DNA of 11,403 nt, from assembly GCA_947464215.1 (NCBI GenBank), contig CANHVX010000023.1:1-11403 (forward strand), in the 5' to 3' direction. A model generated the notes under the pieces. That model saw only the letters and a program-made list of their open reading frames with translations, was not told where the DNA came from and made no database searches. Position numbers and translations under genes: made by a program. This stretch comes from Pseudomonadaceae bacterium. Lineage in GTDB: Bacteria > Pseudomonadota > Alphaproteobacteria > UBA2136 > UBA6156. Of this stretch, positions 5,747 through 11,403 are shown piece after piece; positions within the stretch are counted from its first letter, which is position 1, and every line of letters starts with the position of its first letter.

Positions 5747-6654
5747 CGCAGGAAGTCCAGCAAGCTCAACTGATTAATACGCGAAATCAGCGCCGAACTG
5801 GCTTCAATAGTGGCCTGCTGGGCGGAAAACTGGGTCAACGCTTCCGAGACATCTACTTTTTCCAACGCATCCAGCTGTTGCTTCAGAAAGGTCTGTTGGG
5901 TGGTATGGCGGTCTTTCACCAGGTCCAGGGTGTTCAGCTGTCCACCCACTTGCCCTTGCAGCGTGGTCAGGCCGCTTTTGGCCTGGTTAATAGCCGAGAT
6001 AGCGTTGTCAATTTCCGTCACATTGTTGGTTTGCAGGCCATACCACAGGGCTTCAAGGCCGGCTTTCATGTTGGAAAACGAGCTGTCATTGCCCAGCACA
6101 CCAAAGTTCAGCGTGGTGCCGGCGCCGGTCATCACGGTGGGCAGCTGGCTGTCACCTTGGTAATAGGTGGTGGGCACCGGAGACCCCGGAAACGCCGTAG
6201 ACGCAGCACTTACATTGGTGGGGGCCTGCTGGCCGTTGCTGCCGGAAAAGATATATTGCCCGTTGTATTGGCTTTTCAGCAGCGTCATAAAACTTTCGGC
6301 CAAACTTTGGGCTTTGGGGGCCAGGGCTGCGCGTGTCGAGGCACTGTTTTGGTTACGGCCAAGGGTGGCGGTGCTGGTGGCATCGGCCAGCAGGTCGGTC
6401 ATTTGCTGCAGGGCGCTTTCCACGGCTTTGGTGGTGTTGGTGGCACTGGTGAGGTTGTTGATATACACGTTGGTGCGGTCTTGCACGTCGCGCAGCGTCA
6501 GCACGCGGTTGGTTTCCGCTTCGTAATCAGAAAGACGCTGGGCTTTCAGGCCCGTGCTCACCTGGTAGCTGGTGAGGGCCATGTTAGAGCTCGCCTGTTG
6601 CAAGGTGCGCAGGCTGTTTTGGTTTTGGAAGTAGGTGGCAATGCGTGTGGTCAT
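5743..6654 (-). CDS. flgL: Flagellar hook-filament junction protein FlgL (HAP3)
   Basis: The second junction protein, assembled between FlgK and the filament after export through the flagellar type III system. The 303-residue product has flagellin-like helical termini: an N-terminal region (MTTRIATYFQNQNSLRTLQQASSNMALTS is split over conserved helix positions, with LSTG-like VSTGLKAQRLSDYEAE near residue 32) and a C-terminal helix ending INQLSLLDFLR. The middle, near residues 135-200, is a variable Ser/Thr/Gly-rich domain with YIFSGSNGQQAP, a motif typical of FlgL (F-x-G). Position right after flgK argues for FlgL rather than flagellin. ATG at 6654 has GGAGA at 6661-6665 as Shine-Dalgarno, beginning just past the flgK stop (12-base gap). 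Confidence 0.94.
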   Translation of the reverse strand: MTTRIATYFQNQNSLRTLQQASSNMALTSYQVSTGLKAQRLSDYEAETNRVLTLRDVQDRTNVYINNLTSATNTTKAVESALQQMTDLLADATSTATLGRNQNSASTRAALAPKAQSLAESFMTLLKSQYNGQYIFSGSNGQQAPTNVSAASTAFPGSPVPTTYYQGDSQLPTVMTGAGTTLNFGVLGNDSSFSNMKAGLEALWYGLQTNNVTEIDNAISAINQAKSGLTTLQGQVGGQLNTLDLVKDRHTTQQTFLKQQLDALEKVDVSEALTQFSAQQATIEASSALISRINQLSLLDFLR

Positions 6655-6666
6655 GGGGTGTCTCCG

Positions 6667-8484
6667 TTAGCGGACAATATTCACCAGTTCAGCCAGCAGG
6701 TCGTTCACCACCGAAATCAGACGTGCGCTTGCCTGAAAACTGTTTTGGTAAACCAACATTTGGCTCAGTTCTTCGTTTACGTTCACGCCGGTAGCGCTGC
6801 TTTTCAGTTGCTCCAACTGGTTAGAGATATTATCGGCAAACGTTTGGCGGTCTTTGGCATCCGAGATGGTGATGGAGAGGTTGGAAACAATTTGCCCTGC
6901 ATACCCGCTCAAGGTGGTGGTTTGGGCGCCAAGTCCGCCCACGGCTGAAAAGCCCACTTTGGTGTCGGCAAAGGCGGCCATGGCCAGAATGTTTTGGTTG
7001 TCCAGGCTGCTCACGCCGCCGTCGGTGGTGCGCATGCGGGCCACAGGCAAAAGCTCGGGGTTGGCCACTATGCTGCTGGCCACATTCAGGTCGGCGGCGC
7101 CGGTCCCCGTGAACACGTTGTTCATGCCCAAAATGCCCAGCGGGTCGCCGCTTACATTGCTGAGAACTACGCGGTAGCTGGCGTTGGCGGCTTGTATTTG
7201 CAGATACGGGTTGCCGCTGCCGTCGGTGGTGGCGGTGGCGGTTACGCCGTTGGTGCCACCAAGGGTGGTGTTGCCAATGGTGGCGTTGGTGTTGATAAGC
7301 GTGGCTAAGTCGGTCAGCGAGAACGGTCCGGCACCGGGCAAGGTGAGTGGCGTGCCGCCTTGTGTTGTCAGCACAGGCTGGCCAAGGCTGTTGGTAACAG
7401 AAATATTAAACGTATTGCCCACCAAACTGGTGTAGCCGGTGGTGGAGTAAAGGTCGGTGGCCACACCACCAGCGGCGGCGGTGCTGCCGCTGGTGAGTGT
7501 CCGAACGGGGGGGTAGCTCGTGCCGCGGCTGGAAATTTTGTTCACCTCCGTGCGTAAGGCATTGGCAAAGGAATCCACCTGGCTTTTGAGGTTGGTTACC
7601 ACGCTGTCGCGGATATCCACCAGGGCTTTTATTTTGCCCGAGGTTAAGCTGGTGGGGTCAATCGGCAGCGTGGTGCTAGAAAGAGAGCCATCCACCTGCA
7701 CCGCCTGCAAACCAATGTCTTGGTAGGTGCCGGTGCCCGAGGTGCGCTTGAGCTGCACATACCCCGATTCATCCACCAAGCGCCGGCCATTTTCCAGGGT
7801 TACGCGCAAGCCGCCGCTGGTGGCATTTTCATTCACTTGCAGCTTTAGGCGTTTGGCCAGCTCATTAATTTTTGTGCCACGCGCATCCAGCAGGTCATTG
7901 GCATTCGCACCACTGGCGCTGCCGTTGGTCACGGCCGAAATCTGTCCACTCAAGTTCGAGATATCGCGCAGCAGTTGGTTAATGGTCGAAATTTCCGAGG
8001 TAATGGCATTGTCCGCATCGGCGGCGGTGGTGGTCAGGTCGTCATACACGTCGCGCACGGTTTGGCTGAACAGTTGGCTCTGTTGCACCACGTTACGCTT
8101 CAGGGCGCTGTTGGCGGGGTCATTGGAAAGGTTGCTGTAGCTTTCAAACACACCGCGCGCCAGGGCTTCCATCCCGCCGGTGGCGCTGGCGTTGGTCACC
8201 ACACCTTCCAGGGTGTCCAAGTAGCTTTTGCGGGTATCAGAAAACTCCAGGTCGCTGCGGGCGGCATAAACGCGCTCATTCAAAAAGCGGTCACTTACGC
8301 GCTGGATAGAGCCCATCTGCACGCCATTGCCAAACCCATTGTTGGCCACAGCCGTGGTCTGTAGCGATTGGCGGGAAAATCCCTCCGTGTTGGCATTCAC
8401 CACGTTGTGGGAAACGGTGCTCAAACCCACCTGAGAAACATTCAGGCCGGCGGTGCCGATGCGGAGGGCGTTGGTAAGGCTCAT
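6667..8484 (-). CDS. flgK: Flagellar hook-associated protein FlgK (HAP1)
   Basis: The first junction protein at the hook tip, exported with the help of FlgN. The 605-residue product has the rod/hook N-terminal D0 segment (TAGLNVSQVGLSTVSHNVVNANTEGFSRQ, positions 12-40, is the conserved flg_bb_rod-like motif), a long helical region to about residue 180, a variable central part rich in Thr, Ser and Gly, and the C-terminal helix VNEELSQMLVYQNSFQASARLI, ending LLAELVNIVR. ATG at 8484 is the only start that keeps the conserved N-terminus. No Shine-Dalgarno precedes it; instead a perfect sigma-54 promoter sits so close that the transcript may be leaderless. Confidence 0.96.
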   Translation of the reverse strand: MSLTNALRIGTAGLNVSQVGLSTVSHNVVNANTEGFSRQSLQTTAVANNGFGNGVQMGSIQRVSDRFLNERVYAARSDLEFSDTRKSYLDTLEGVVTNASATGGMEALARGVFESYSNLSNDPANSALKRNVVQQSQLFSQTVRDVYDDLTTTAADADNAITSEISTINQLLRDISNLSGQISAVTNGSASGANANDLLDARGTKINELAKRLKLQVNENATSGGLRVTLENGRRLVDESGYVQLKRTSGTGTYQDIGLQAVQVDGSLSSTTLPIDPTSLTSGKIKALVDIRDSVVTNLKSQVDSFANALRTEVNKISSRGTSYPPVRTLTSGSTAAAGGVATDLYSTTGYTSLVGNTFNISVTNSLGQPVLTTQGGTPLTLPGAGPFSLTDLATLINTNATIGNTTLGGTNGVTATATTDGSGNPYLQIQAANASYRVVLSNVSGDPLGILGMNNVFTGTGAADLNVASSIVANPELLPVARMRTTDGGVSSLDNQNILAMAAFADTKVGFSAVGGLGAQTTTLSGYAGQIVSNLSITISDAKDRQTFADNISNQLEQLKSSATGVNVNEELSQMLVYQNSFQASARLISVVNDLLAELVNIVR

Positions 8485-8495
8485 ATCACAGTATA

Positions 8496-8512
8496 AGCAA
8501 GTTTTGTGCCAA
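8496..8512 (-). promoter_or_regulatory. Sigma-54 promoter of flgK
   Basis: On the minus strand TTGGCAC-AAAAC-TTGCT matches the -24/-12 consensus (TGGCAC, five bases, TTGC[A/T]) at every defined position. It lies in the 39-bp gap between the flgN-like stop and the flgK ATG. With the -12 C at 8497, transcription should start near 8485, one base before the ATG. It would drive flgK-flgL-csrA-fliW under RpoN and an activator ATPase. A TATACT hexamer overlaps, but no -35 is correctly spaced. Confidence 0.88.
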
Positions 8513-8523
8513 TATCGTGCATG

Positions 8524-9024
8524 TTAAATATCGCGGACCATCAGACGGGTATTCCCATCCACGGCATGCATCATGCCGTTGGCACCGTAAAGGCGGGCTT
8601 TGGGGGCTTCGGCATCCATGGCATCGCGTATGGCCACCACCAATTCCGCGCGCACGGTGTGGGCGGCTTTTAGTATCTGGGCGTTATTGCGGGCCAGGTC
8701 CTGGAAGGTGCGGAATTCTTCTTCTAGCTTTATCGCCTGCGCGCGTGCGGCATAGTCTTCGCGCCAGGTGTCACGCTGGGTTTTTACGTCACCCAGAAGC
8801 TGTTCAAGGCGGAGGGTCAGGCGTTTTTTATGCAGCAAGCGTGCGTCAAGGGCGGCAATATCAGCATGGGCCATGCCTGCGTTTTCTTCGGCCAGCAGGG
8901 CCATCAGCTCGCGGCAGGTGGCGCGGGCTTCCAGCAGCTTTTCCGTAGCGGGGCTGGGGGGGGTATTGGCGGGCACGGCACCGCGCAGGGTGCGGCGGGG
9001 TGGGGGGTTGTAGGGCAGCGGCAT
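8524..9024 (-). CDS. flgN: FlgN-like flagellar export chaperone
   Basis: FlgN chaperones bind FlgK and FlgL in the cytoplasm and hand them to the export gate. The 166-residue product is predicted largely helical: residues 25-140 form long amphipathic heptad-like stretches (KLLEARATCRELMALLAEEN, LDARLLHKKRLTLRLEQLL), followed by NNAQILKAAHTVRAELVVAI and a tail with ARLYGANGM. The N-x-x-I/L-L helix and the YG-x-x-G tail are the features I associate with FlgN. The first 25 residues are proline-rich. Sequence identity to characterised FlgN is low, so the assignment rests partly on its place directly before flgK. ATG at 9024 has AAGGAC at 9031-9036. Plain alternative: an uncharacterised flagellar coiled-coil protein. 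Confidence 0.7.
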   Translation of the reverse strand: MPLPYNPPPRRTLRGAVPANTPPSPATEKLLEARATCRELMALLAEENAGMAHADIAALDARLLHKKRLTLRLEQLLGDVKTQRDTWREDYAARAQAIKLEEEFRTFQDLARNNAQILKAAHTVRAELVVAIRDAMDAEAPKARLYGANGMMHAVDGNTRLMVRDI

Positions 9025-9041
9025 GGGGGTGTCCTTTTTTC

Positions 9042-9359
9042 TTAATGGGCCTGGGCTTCTTGCTGTTTTAAAAGCTCGTTATACACGGCGGTTCCCAAGC
9101 CAAAACCACCATTTTTGGCCATATTTTTGGCCATTTCCTCGGTTAGTTTGTCACGGAACATCTCCTCACCCACCCCACCCGAAAGCACGGTGTCTTCACC
9201 TTTGGGCTTCATGAGCGTGATAAATTGCTGAATGTAAAACGCTTCAAACCCTTCTGCGCCCTGTTTCATTTTGGCTTTTACGGCATCGGGCACGGTGCTG
9301 CCCAAGGGGCGCACGGCGGCGGCCGAGGTGGCATAAGAGGGGGTGGGGTGCATATCCAT
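9042..9359 (-). CDS. flgJ: Rod-binding protein, single-domain FlgJ
   Basis: The 105-residue product matches only the N-terminal rod-binding domain of FlgJ: EGFEAFYIQQFITLMKP near residues 36-52, then the glycine-containing GGVGEEMFRDKLTEEMAKNMA and GGFGL(G)TAVYNELL near the end. It is expected to act as the scaffold or cap for rod assembly in the periplasm. The peptidoglycan-hydrolase domain found in enterobacterial FlgJ is absent, as in other alphaproteobacteria, so a separate muramidase is needed. ATG at 9359 lies nine bases after the flgI stop, with AGGAC overlapping that stop as a likely ribosome-binding site. An ATG two codons later is also possible. Confidence 0.87.
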   Translation of the reverse strand: MDMHPTPSYATSAAAVRPLGSTVPDAVKAKMKQGAEGFEAFYIQQFITLMKPKGEDTVLSGGVGEEMFRDKLTEEMAKNMAKNGGFGLGTAVYNELLKQQEAQAH

Positions 9360-9368
9360 AGCGGGGTC

Positions 9369-10502
9369 CTACAGCACCACCAGCTCGGCTTGCAGGGCGC
9401 CGGCGGCTTTTATGTTTTGCAGAATGGAAATAACATCCCGCGGCTTCACACCCAGCGCATTGAGGCCGCTCACCAGGTCCGCTAGGCTCGAGCCCGAATT
9501 CAGCACCGAAAACTTGCCTTTGTTAGCATCATCTTCCACTTTTTTGATGGTTGTTTTGGGCGAAGTCACGGTCTGTCCAGCCATGTTGAAGCTGAAGGGC
9601 TGGCTCACAGCAGTTTCTTCCACAATCGTAATGGTCAGGTTGGCATGCGAAATCGCCACCGGCGCAATGCGTACGCTTTCGCCCATCACAATGGTTCCGG
9701 TTTTTTCGTCAATCACCACACGGGCTTCCATGGTGGGTTCAATCTCAAGGTTCTCTACTTTTTCGATAAGCGCAGGCAGCTCTTTGGCATAGCGGGCGGG
9801 CACGGCAATGGTCACCAGGCCGTTGTCGGTGGTGGCGGCCAGCTCTTCCTTGAAGGCGGTGTTGATGGCGTCTTTAAGCCGCATCGCCGTGGTAAAGTCG
9901 GGCTGGCGGAGAATGAATTTCAGGGTATTGCCAAGCTGGCTTAGCTCAAAGCCGGTTTCGCGCTCCACGACAGAGCCCTCGGCAATGCGCCCAACCGTGG
10001 TGTGGTTTTTGCTGATGCTCGAGCCGTCCTTGCCGGTGGCCTGGAAGCCGCCGACCACAATCGCACCTTGGGCCAGGGCGTAGGTGTTGCCGTCGGCGCC
10101 CAGCAGGGGGGTGGCCAGCAGCAGGCCGCCTTCAAGGCTTTTGGCGTCGCCCAGGCTGCTTACGGTTACATCCAGTTTGCCGCCTTGGCGGGCGAGGCTT
10201 GGCATTTTGGCGGTCACCATCACGGCGGCCACGTTTTTGGTTTTTATTTGGCTGAGGGTATCTTTGGCGTTCACACCCAACCGCTCCAGCATGTTGGCCA
10301 GGGTCTGGCGGGTGAAGGGGATACCATTGGCGCTATCACCCGTGCCGGCCAAACCCACCACCAGGCCGTAGCCCACCAGCACGTTTTCGCGCACGCCATC
10401 TATGTCGGCGAGGTCTTTCACTTTGGCCTTGGGCGCGGCGTGAAGGGGCAGTGCCACCAGCAGGGGCGCCAATATCAGGGTAAGAATGTGTATCGCTCTC
10501 AT
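9369..10502 (-). CDS. flgI: Flagellar P-ring protein FlgI
   Basis: Forms the periplasmic P-ring bushing around the rod. The 377-residue product has a Sec signal peptide (MRAIHILTLILAPLLVALPLHA, split as a basic start, a hydrophobic core and an A-x-A-type end), cleavage expected after residue 22 or 23. The mature part carries the hallmark N-terminal block: VKDLADIDGVRENVLVGYG (residues 28-46), GLAGTGDS and FTRQTLANMLERLGV. Later come SSLGDAKSLEGGLLLATPLLGADG, GRIAEGSVVERE, and a C-terminal SLADLVSGLNALGVKPRDVISILQNIKAAGALQAELVVL region, all typical. ATG at 10502 is preferred; another in frame at 10508 lies upstream of the predicted sigma-54 start site. A much longer frame extension opposite flgB is not real. 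Confidence 0.96.
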   Translation of the reverse strand: MRAIHILTLILAPLLVALPLHAAPKAKVKDLADIDGVRENVLVGYGLVVGLAGTGDSANGIPFTRQTLANMLERLGVNAKDTLSQIKTKNVAAVMVTAKMPSLARQGGKLDVTVSSLGDAKSLEGGLLLATPLLGADGNTYALAQGAIVVGGFQATGKDGSSISKNHTTVGRIAEGSVVERETGFELSQLGNTLKFILRQPDFTTAMRLKDAINTAFKEELAATTDNGLVTIAVPARYAKELPALIEKVENLEIEPTMEARVVIDEKTGTIVMGESVRIAPVAISHANLTITIVEETAVSQPFSFNMAGQTVTSPKTTIKKVEDDANKGKFSVLNSGSSLADLVSGLNALGVKPRDVISILQNIKAAGALQAELVVL

Positions 10503-10513
10503 GGCCATACGTA

Positions 10514-10530
10514 TGCACAGCATGTGCCAA
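10514..10530 (-). promoter_or_regulatory. Sigma-54 promoter of flgI
   Basis: On the minus strand TTGGCAC-ATGCT-GTGCA matches the -24/-12 consensus with correct spacing and one mismatch (G for the first T of TTGC). The -12 C is at 10515, with exactly 12 bases between it and the flgI ATG at 10502, the same as in flgK. The mismatch makes GCACA-tgc-TGTGC a perfect inverted repeat (10515-10527). Likely drives flgI, flgJ and flgN. Confidence 0.72.
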
Positions 10531-10548
10531 TCTGGCGCACGGCGCAGA
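10531..10548. promoter_or_regulatory. Imperfect dyad between the divergent flgI and flgB promoters
   Basis: TCT-G-GCGC-ACG-GCGC-AGA is an inverted repeat with one unpaired G. It lies exactly between the two sigma-54 elements. Such elements need an activator ATPase, and a dyad here could bind one dimer serving both directions. It resembles no operator I can name; role inferred from position. Confidence 0.35.
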
Positions 10549-10567
10549 ATCAAAGACGGCTTGGCCC

Positions 10568-10584
10568 TTGGCACGCCTCCTGCA
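10568..10584 (+). promoter_or_regulatory. Sigma-54 promoter of flgB
   Basis: TTGGCAC-GCCTC-CTGCA matches the -24/-12 consensus with correct spacing and one mismatch (C for the first T of TTGCA). The -12 C at 10583 predicts transcription start near 10595, leaving about 19 bases of leader that hold the GAGGAG ribosome-binding site at 10601-10606. Likely drives flgB, flgC and genes beyond the window. Confidence 0.78.
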
Positions 10585-10600
10585 TTGCTGGGTATAGCAA

Positions 10601-10606
10601 GAGGAG
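10601..10606 (+). promoter_or_regulatory. Strong ribosome-binding site of flgB
   Basis: GAGGAG ends seven bases before the ATG at 10614. It decides the start within a long open frame and contrasts with flgI and flgK, which have none. Confidence 0.85.
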
Positions 10607-10613
10607 TAACCCC

Positions 10614-11003
10614 ATGGCCGATGTCTACAGCGCACTCACCCACCGCATGGATTACCTGGTGGCGCGCCAAGGCGTGGTGGCGGGCAACATTGCCAACGCC
10701 GATACGCCGCAGTATCGCGCGAAAGATCTCACCTTTGCACCACAGGCCAAGGCGGGGCAGGGGGGTTTTGGTATGGCGGTCACCAGCGCGCGCCATATGG
10801 CGGCGGGTGGCGCGGGCGGTGCGGGCGCCACTGGCAAAACCACCGAAGAGACACGGTTCATGCAGCACAACGGCAATAGTGTGCGGCTCGATATGGAAAT
10901 GGTGAAGATGAACCAAACGCAGCTCGATTACCGCCTGATGGCCCAGTTGTATAGCAAGCAGGTGGCGCTCCAGCAGTTGGCGCTGGGCCGCGCGGGTCGG
11001 TAA
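10614..11003 (+). CDS. flgB: Flagellar basal-body rod protein FlgB
   Basis: A proximal rod subunit near the MS ring and export gate. The 129-residue product carries the rod-family N-terminal motif LVARQGVVAGNIANADTPQYRAKDL (residues 15-39) and the C-terminal FlgB block NGNSVRLDMEMVKMNQTQLDY, ending in a helix with QLYSKQVALQQLALGR. Length is normal (about 130-140). Residues 62-75 are an Ala/Gly-rich linker. The start at 10614 is set by GAGGAG and by the rod motif; the open frame extends far upstream opposite flgI, but that is antisense. Followed after 18 bases by flgC, with a sigma-54 promoter upstream. Confidence 0.95.
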   Translation: MADVYSALTHRMDYLVARQGVVAGNIANADTPQYRAKDLTFAPQAKAGQGGFGMAVTSARHMAAGGAGGAGATGKTTEETRFMQHNGNSVRLDMEMVKMNQTQLDYRLMAQLYSKQVALQQLALGRAGR

Positions 11004-11021
11004 TAGGGAAGGGGTAACGCC

Positions 11022-11403
11022 ATGGATTTGGTCAACAGCATGAATGTGAGCGCCGGGGGCATGCTGGCGCAAACCACGCGGATGAAAATCGCCGCCGAGA
11101 ACATCGCGAATGCCGATAGCGTGCAGCGCGCCGATGGCCAGGGCCCCTACCGCGCCAAGCAGGTGTTTTTTCAAACGGTGGTCGATAGCTATGGCACCAG
11201 CCGTGTGCAGGCCAAGGTGGCCGAAGACAGCAAAACGCCCCTGCGCGCGGTGTATAACCCCAGCTCCGACCTCGCCGATGCCCGCGGCTTCGTGATGATG
11301 CCCAACGTCGATACCACCATGGAAAACATGAACATGCGCGAGGCCCAACGCAGCTACGAGGCCAATATGGCTGCCATCAGCACCGCGCGTGAAATGGCCA
11401 CCC
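11022..11403 (+). CDS. flgC: Flagellar basal-body rod protein FlgC (3' end outside window)
   Basis: A proximal rod subunit partnering FlgB. About 127 residues are visible, starting MDLVNSMNVSAGGMLAQTTRMKI, then the rod motif AAENIANADSV, the FlgC-typical GPYRAKQVFFQ (residues 42-52), and the C-terminal block GFVMMPNVDTTMENMNMREAQRSYEANM leading into the last helix (ISTAREMAT). FlgC is usually about 135-140 residues, so only some ten residues are missing. ATG at 11022 is preceded by GGGAAGGGG about nine bases upstream. Together with flgB this is the usual order; fliE commonly follows, but lies outside. Confidence 0.95.
   Translation, partial: MDLVNSMNVSAGGMLAQTTRMKIAAENIANADSVQRADGQGPYRAKQVFFQTVVDSYGTSRVQAKVAEDSKTPLRAVYNPSSDLADARGFVMMPNVDTTMENMNMREAQRSYEANMAAISTAREMAT

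Noticed and set aside
5539..6948. A 469-codon plus-strand open frame opposite flgL and the end of flgK
   Set aside because: It lies antisense to well-supported flagellar genes and its translation is a low-complexity Gln/His/Gly-rich sequence with no recognisable domain, as expected from codon bias of the opposite strand.
8489..8494. TATACT as a sigma-70 -10 for flgK
   Set aside because: No -35 hexamer lies at 16-18 bases; the same segment is explained better by the exact sigma-54 match.
10002..10613. Upstream extension of the flgB frame opposite flgI
   Set aside because: The rod motif begins right after ATG 10614, which has a strong ribosome-binding site, and the extension is antisense to flgI.
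10503..11348. Long N-terminal extension of the flgI frame opposite flgB and flgC
   Set aside because: It would bury the signal peptide inside the protein and overlap two rod genes. The signal peptide and sigma-54 promoter fix the start at 10502.

Overview
The window is a 11.4 kb stretch of GC-rich bacterial chromosome, almost fully coding, with no gap over 300 bases and no sign of mobile elements, CRISPR arrays, tRNA or rRNA genes. The protein sequences (DnaG TOPRIM region, GreA N-terminus, TadA with divergent RluB-RsmD) and the flagellar genes look alphaproteobacterial, possibly a lineage outside the well-studied orders. The DnaG keeps an intact zinc finger and the flagellar operon carries csrA-fliW, neither of which is typical of model alphaproteobacteria. 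The genus cannot be fixed from sequence reading alone.

Left part (1-4822), housekeeping: dnaG (primase, minus strand, 3' end outside the window) is divergent from greA (transcript cleavage factor), which ends at a strong intrinsic terminator. tadA (tRNA adenosine deaminase, minus) converges on that terminator and is divergent, over only 21 bp, from a plus-strand run of a class I glutamine amidotransferase-like hydrolase, rluB (23S rRNA pseudouridine synthase) and rsmD (16S rRNA guanine methyltransferase). The theme is replication, transcription and RNA modification.

Right part (4823-11403), flagellum: a minus-strand series reads flgI (P-ring), a single-domain flgJ (rod-binding), a flgN-like chaperone, flgK and flgL (hook-filament junction), csrA and fliW (post-transcriptional control of flagellin). 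Divergent from flgI, on the plus strand, are flgB and flgC (proximal rod; flgC cut by the window end). The genes cover rod, P-ring, junction, export chaperone and flagellin homeostasis.

Three sigma-54 (RpoN) -24/-12 promoters can be read directly, each with TTGGCAC at -24: a perfect match before flgK, and single-mismatch matches before flgI and flgB. The flgK and flgI promoters lie at exactly the same distance from their start codons, so near that transcription would begin about one base before the ATG and give leaderless mRNAs, whereas flgB has a short leader with a strong Shine-Dalgarno. Other notable structure: a perfect 13-bp inverted repeat between flgL and csrA, a four-tract G-quadruplex motif over the dnaG ribosome-binding region, and a dyad between the divergent flgI and flgB promoters that could bind the RpoN activator.
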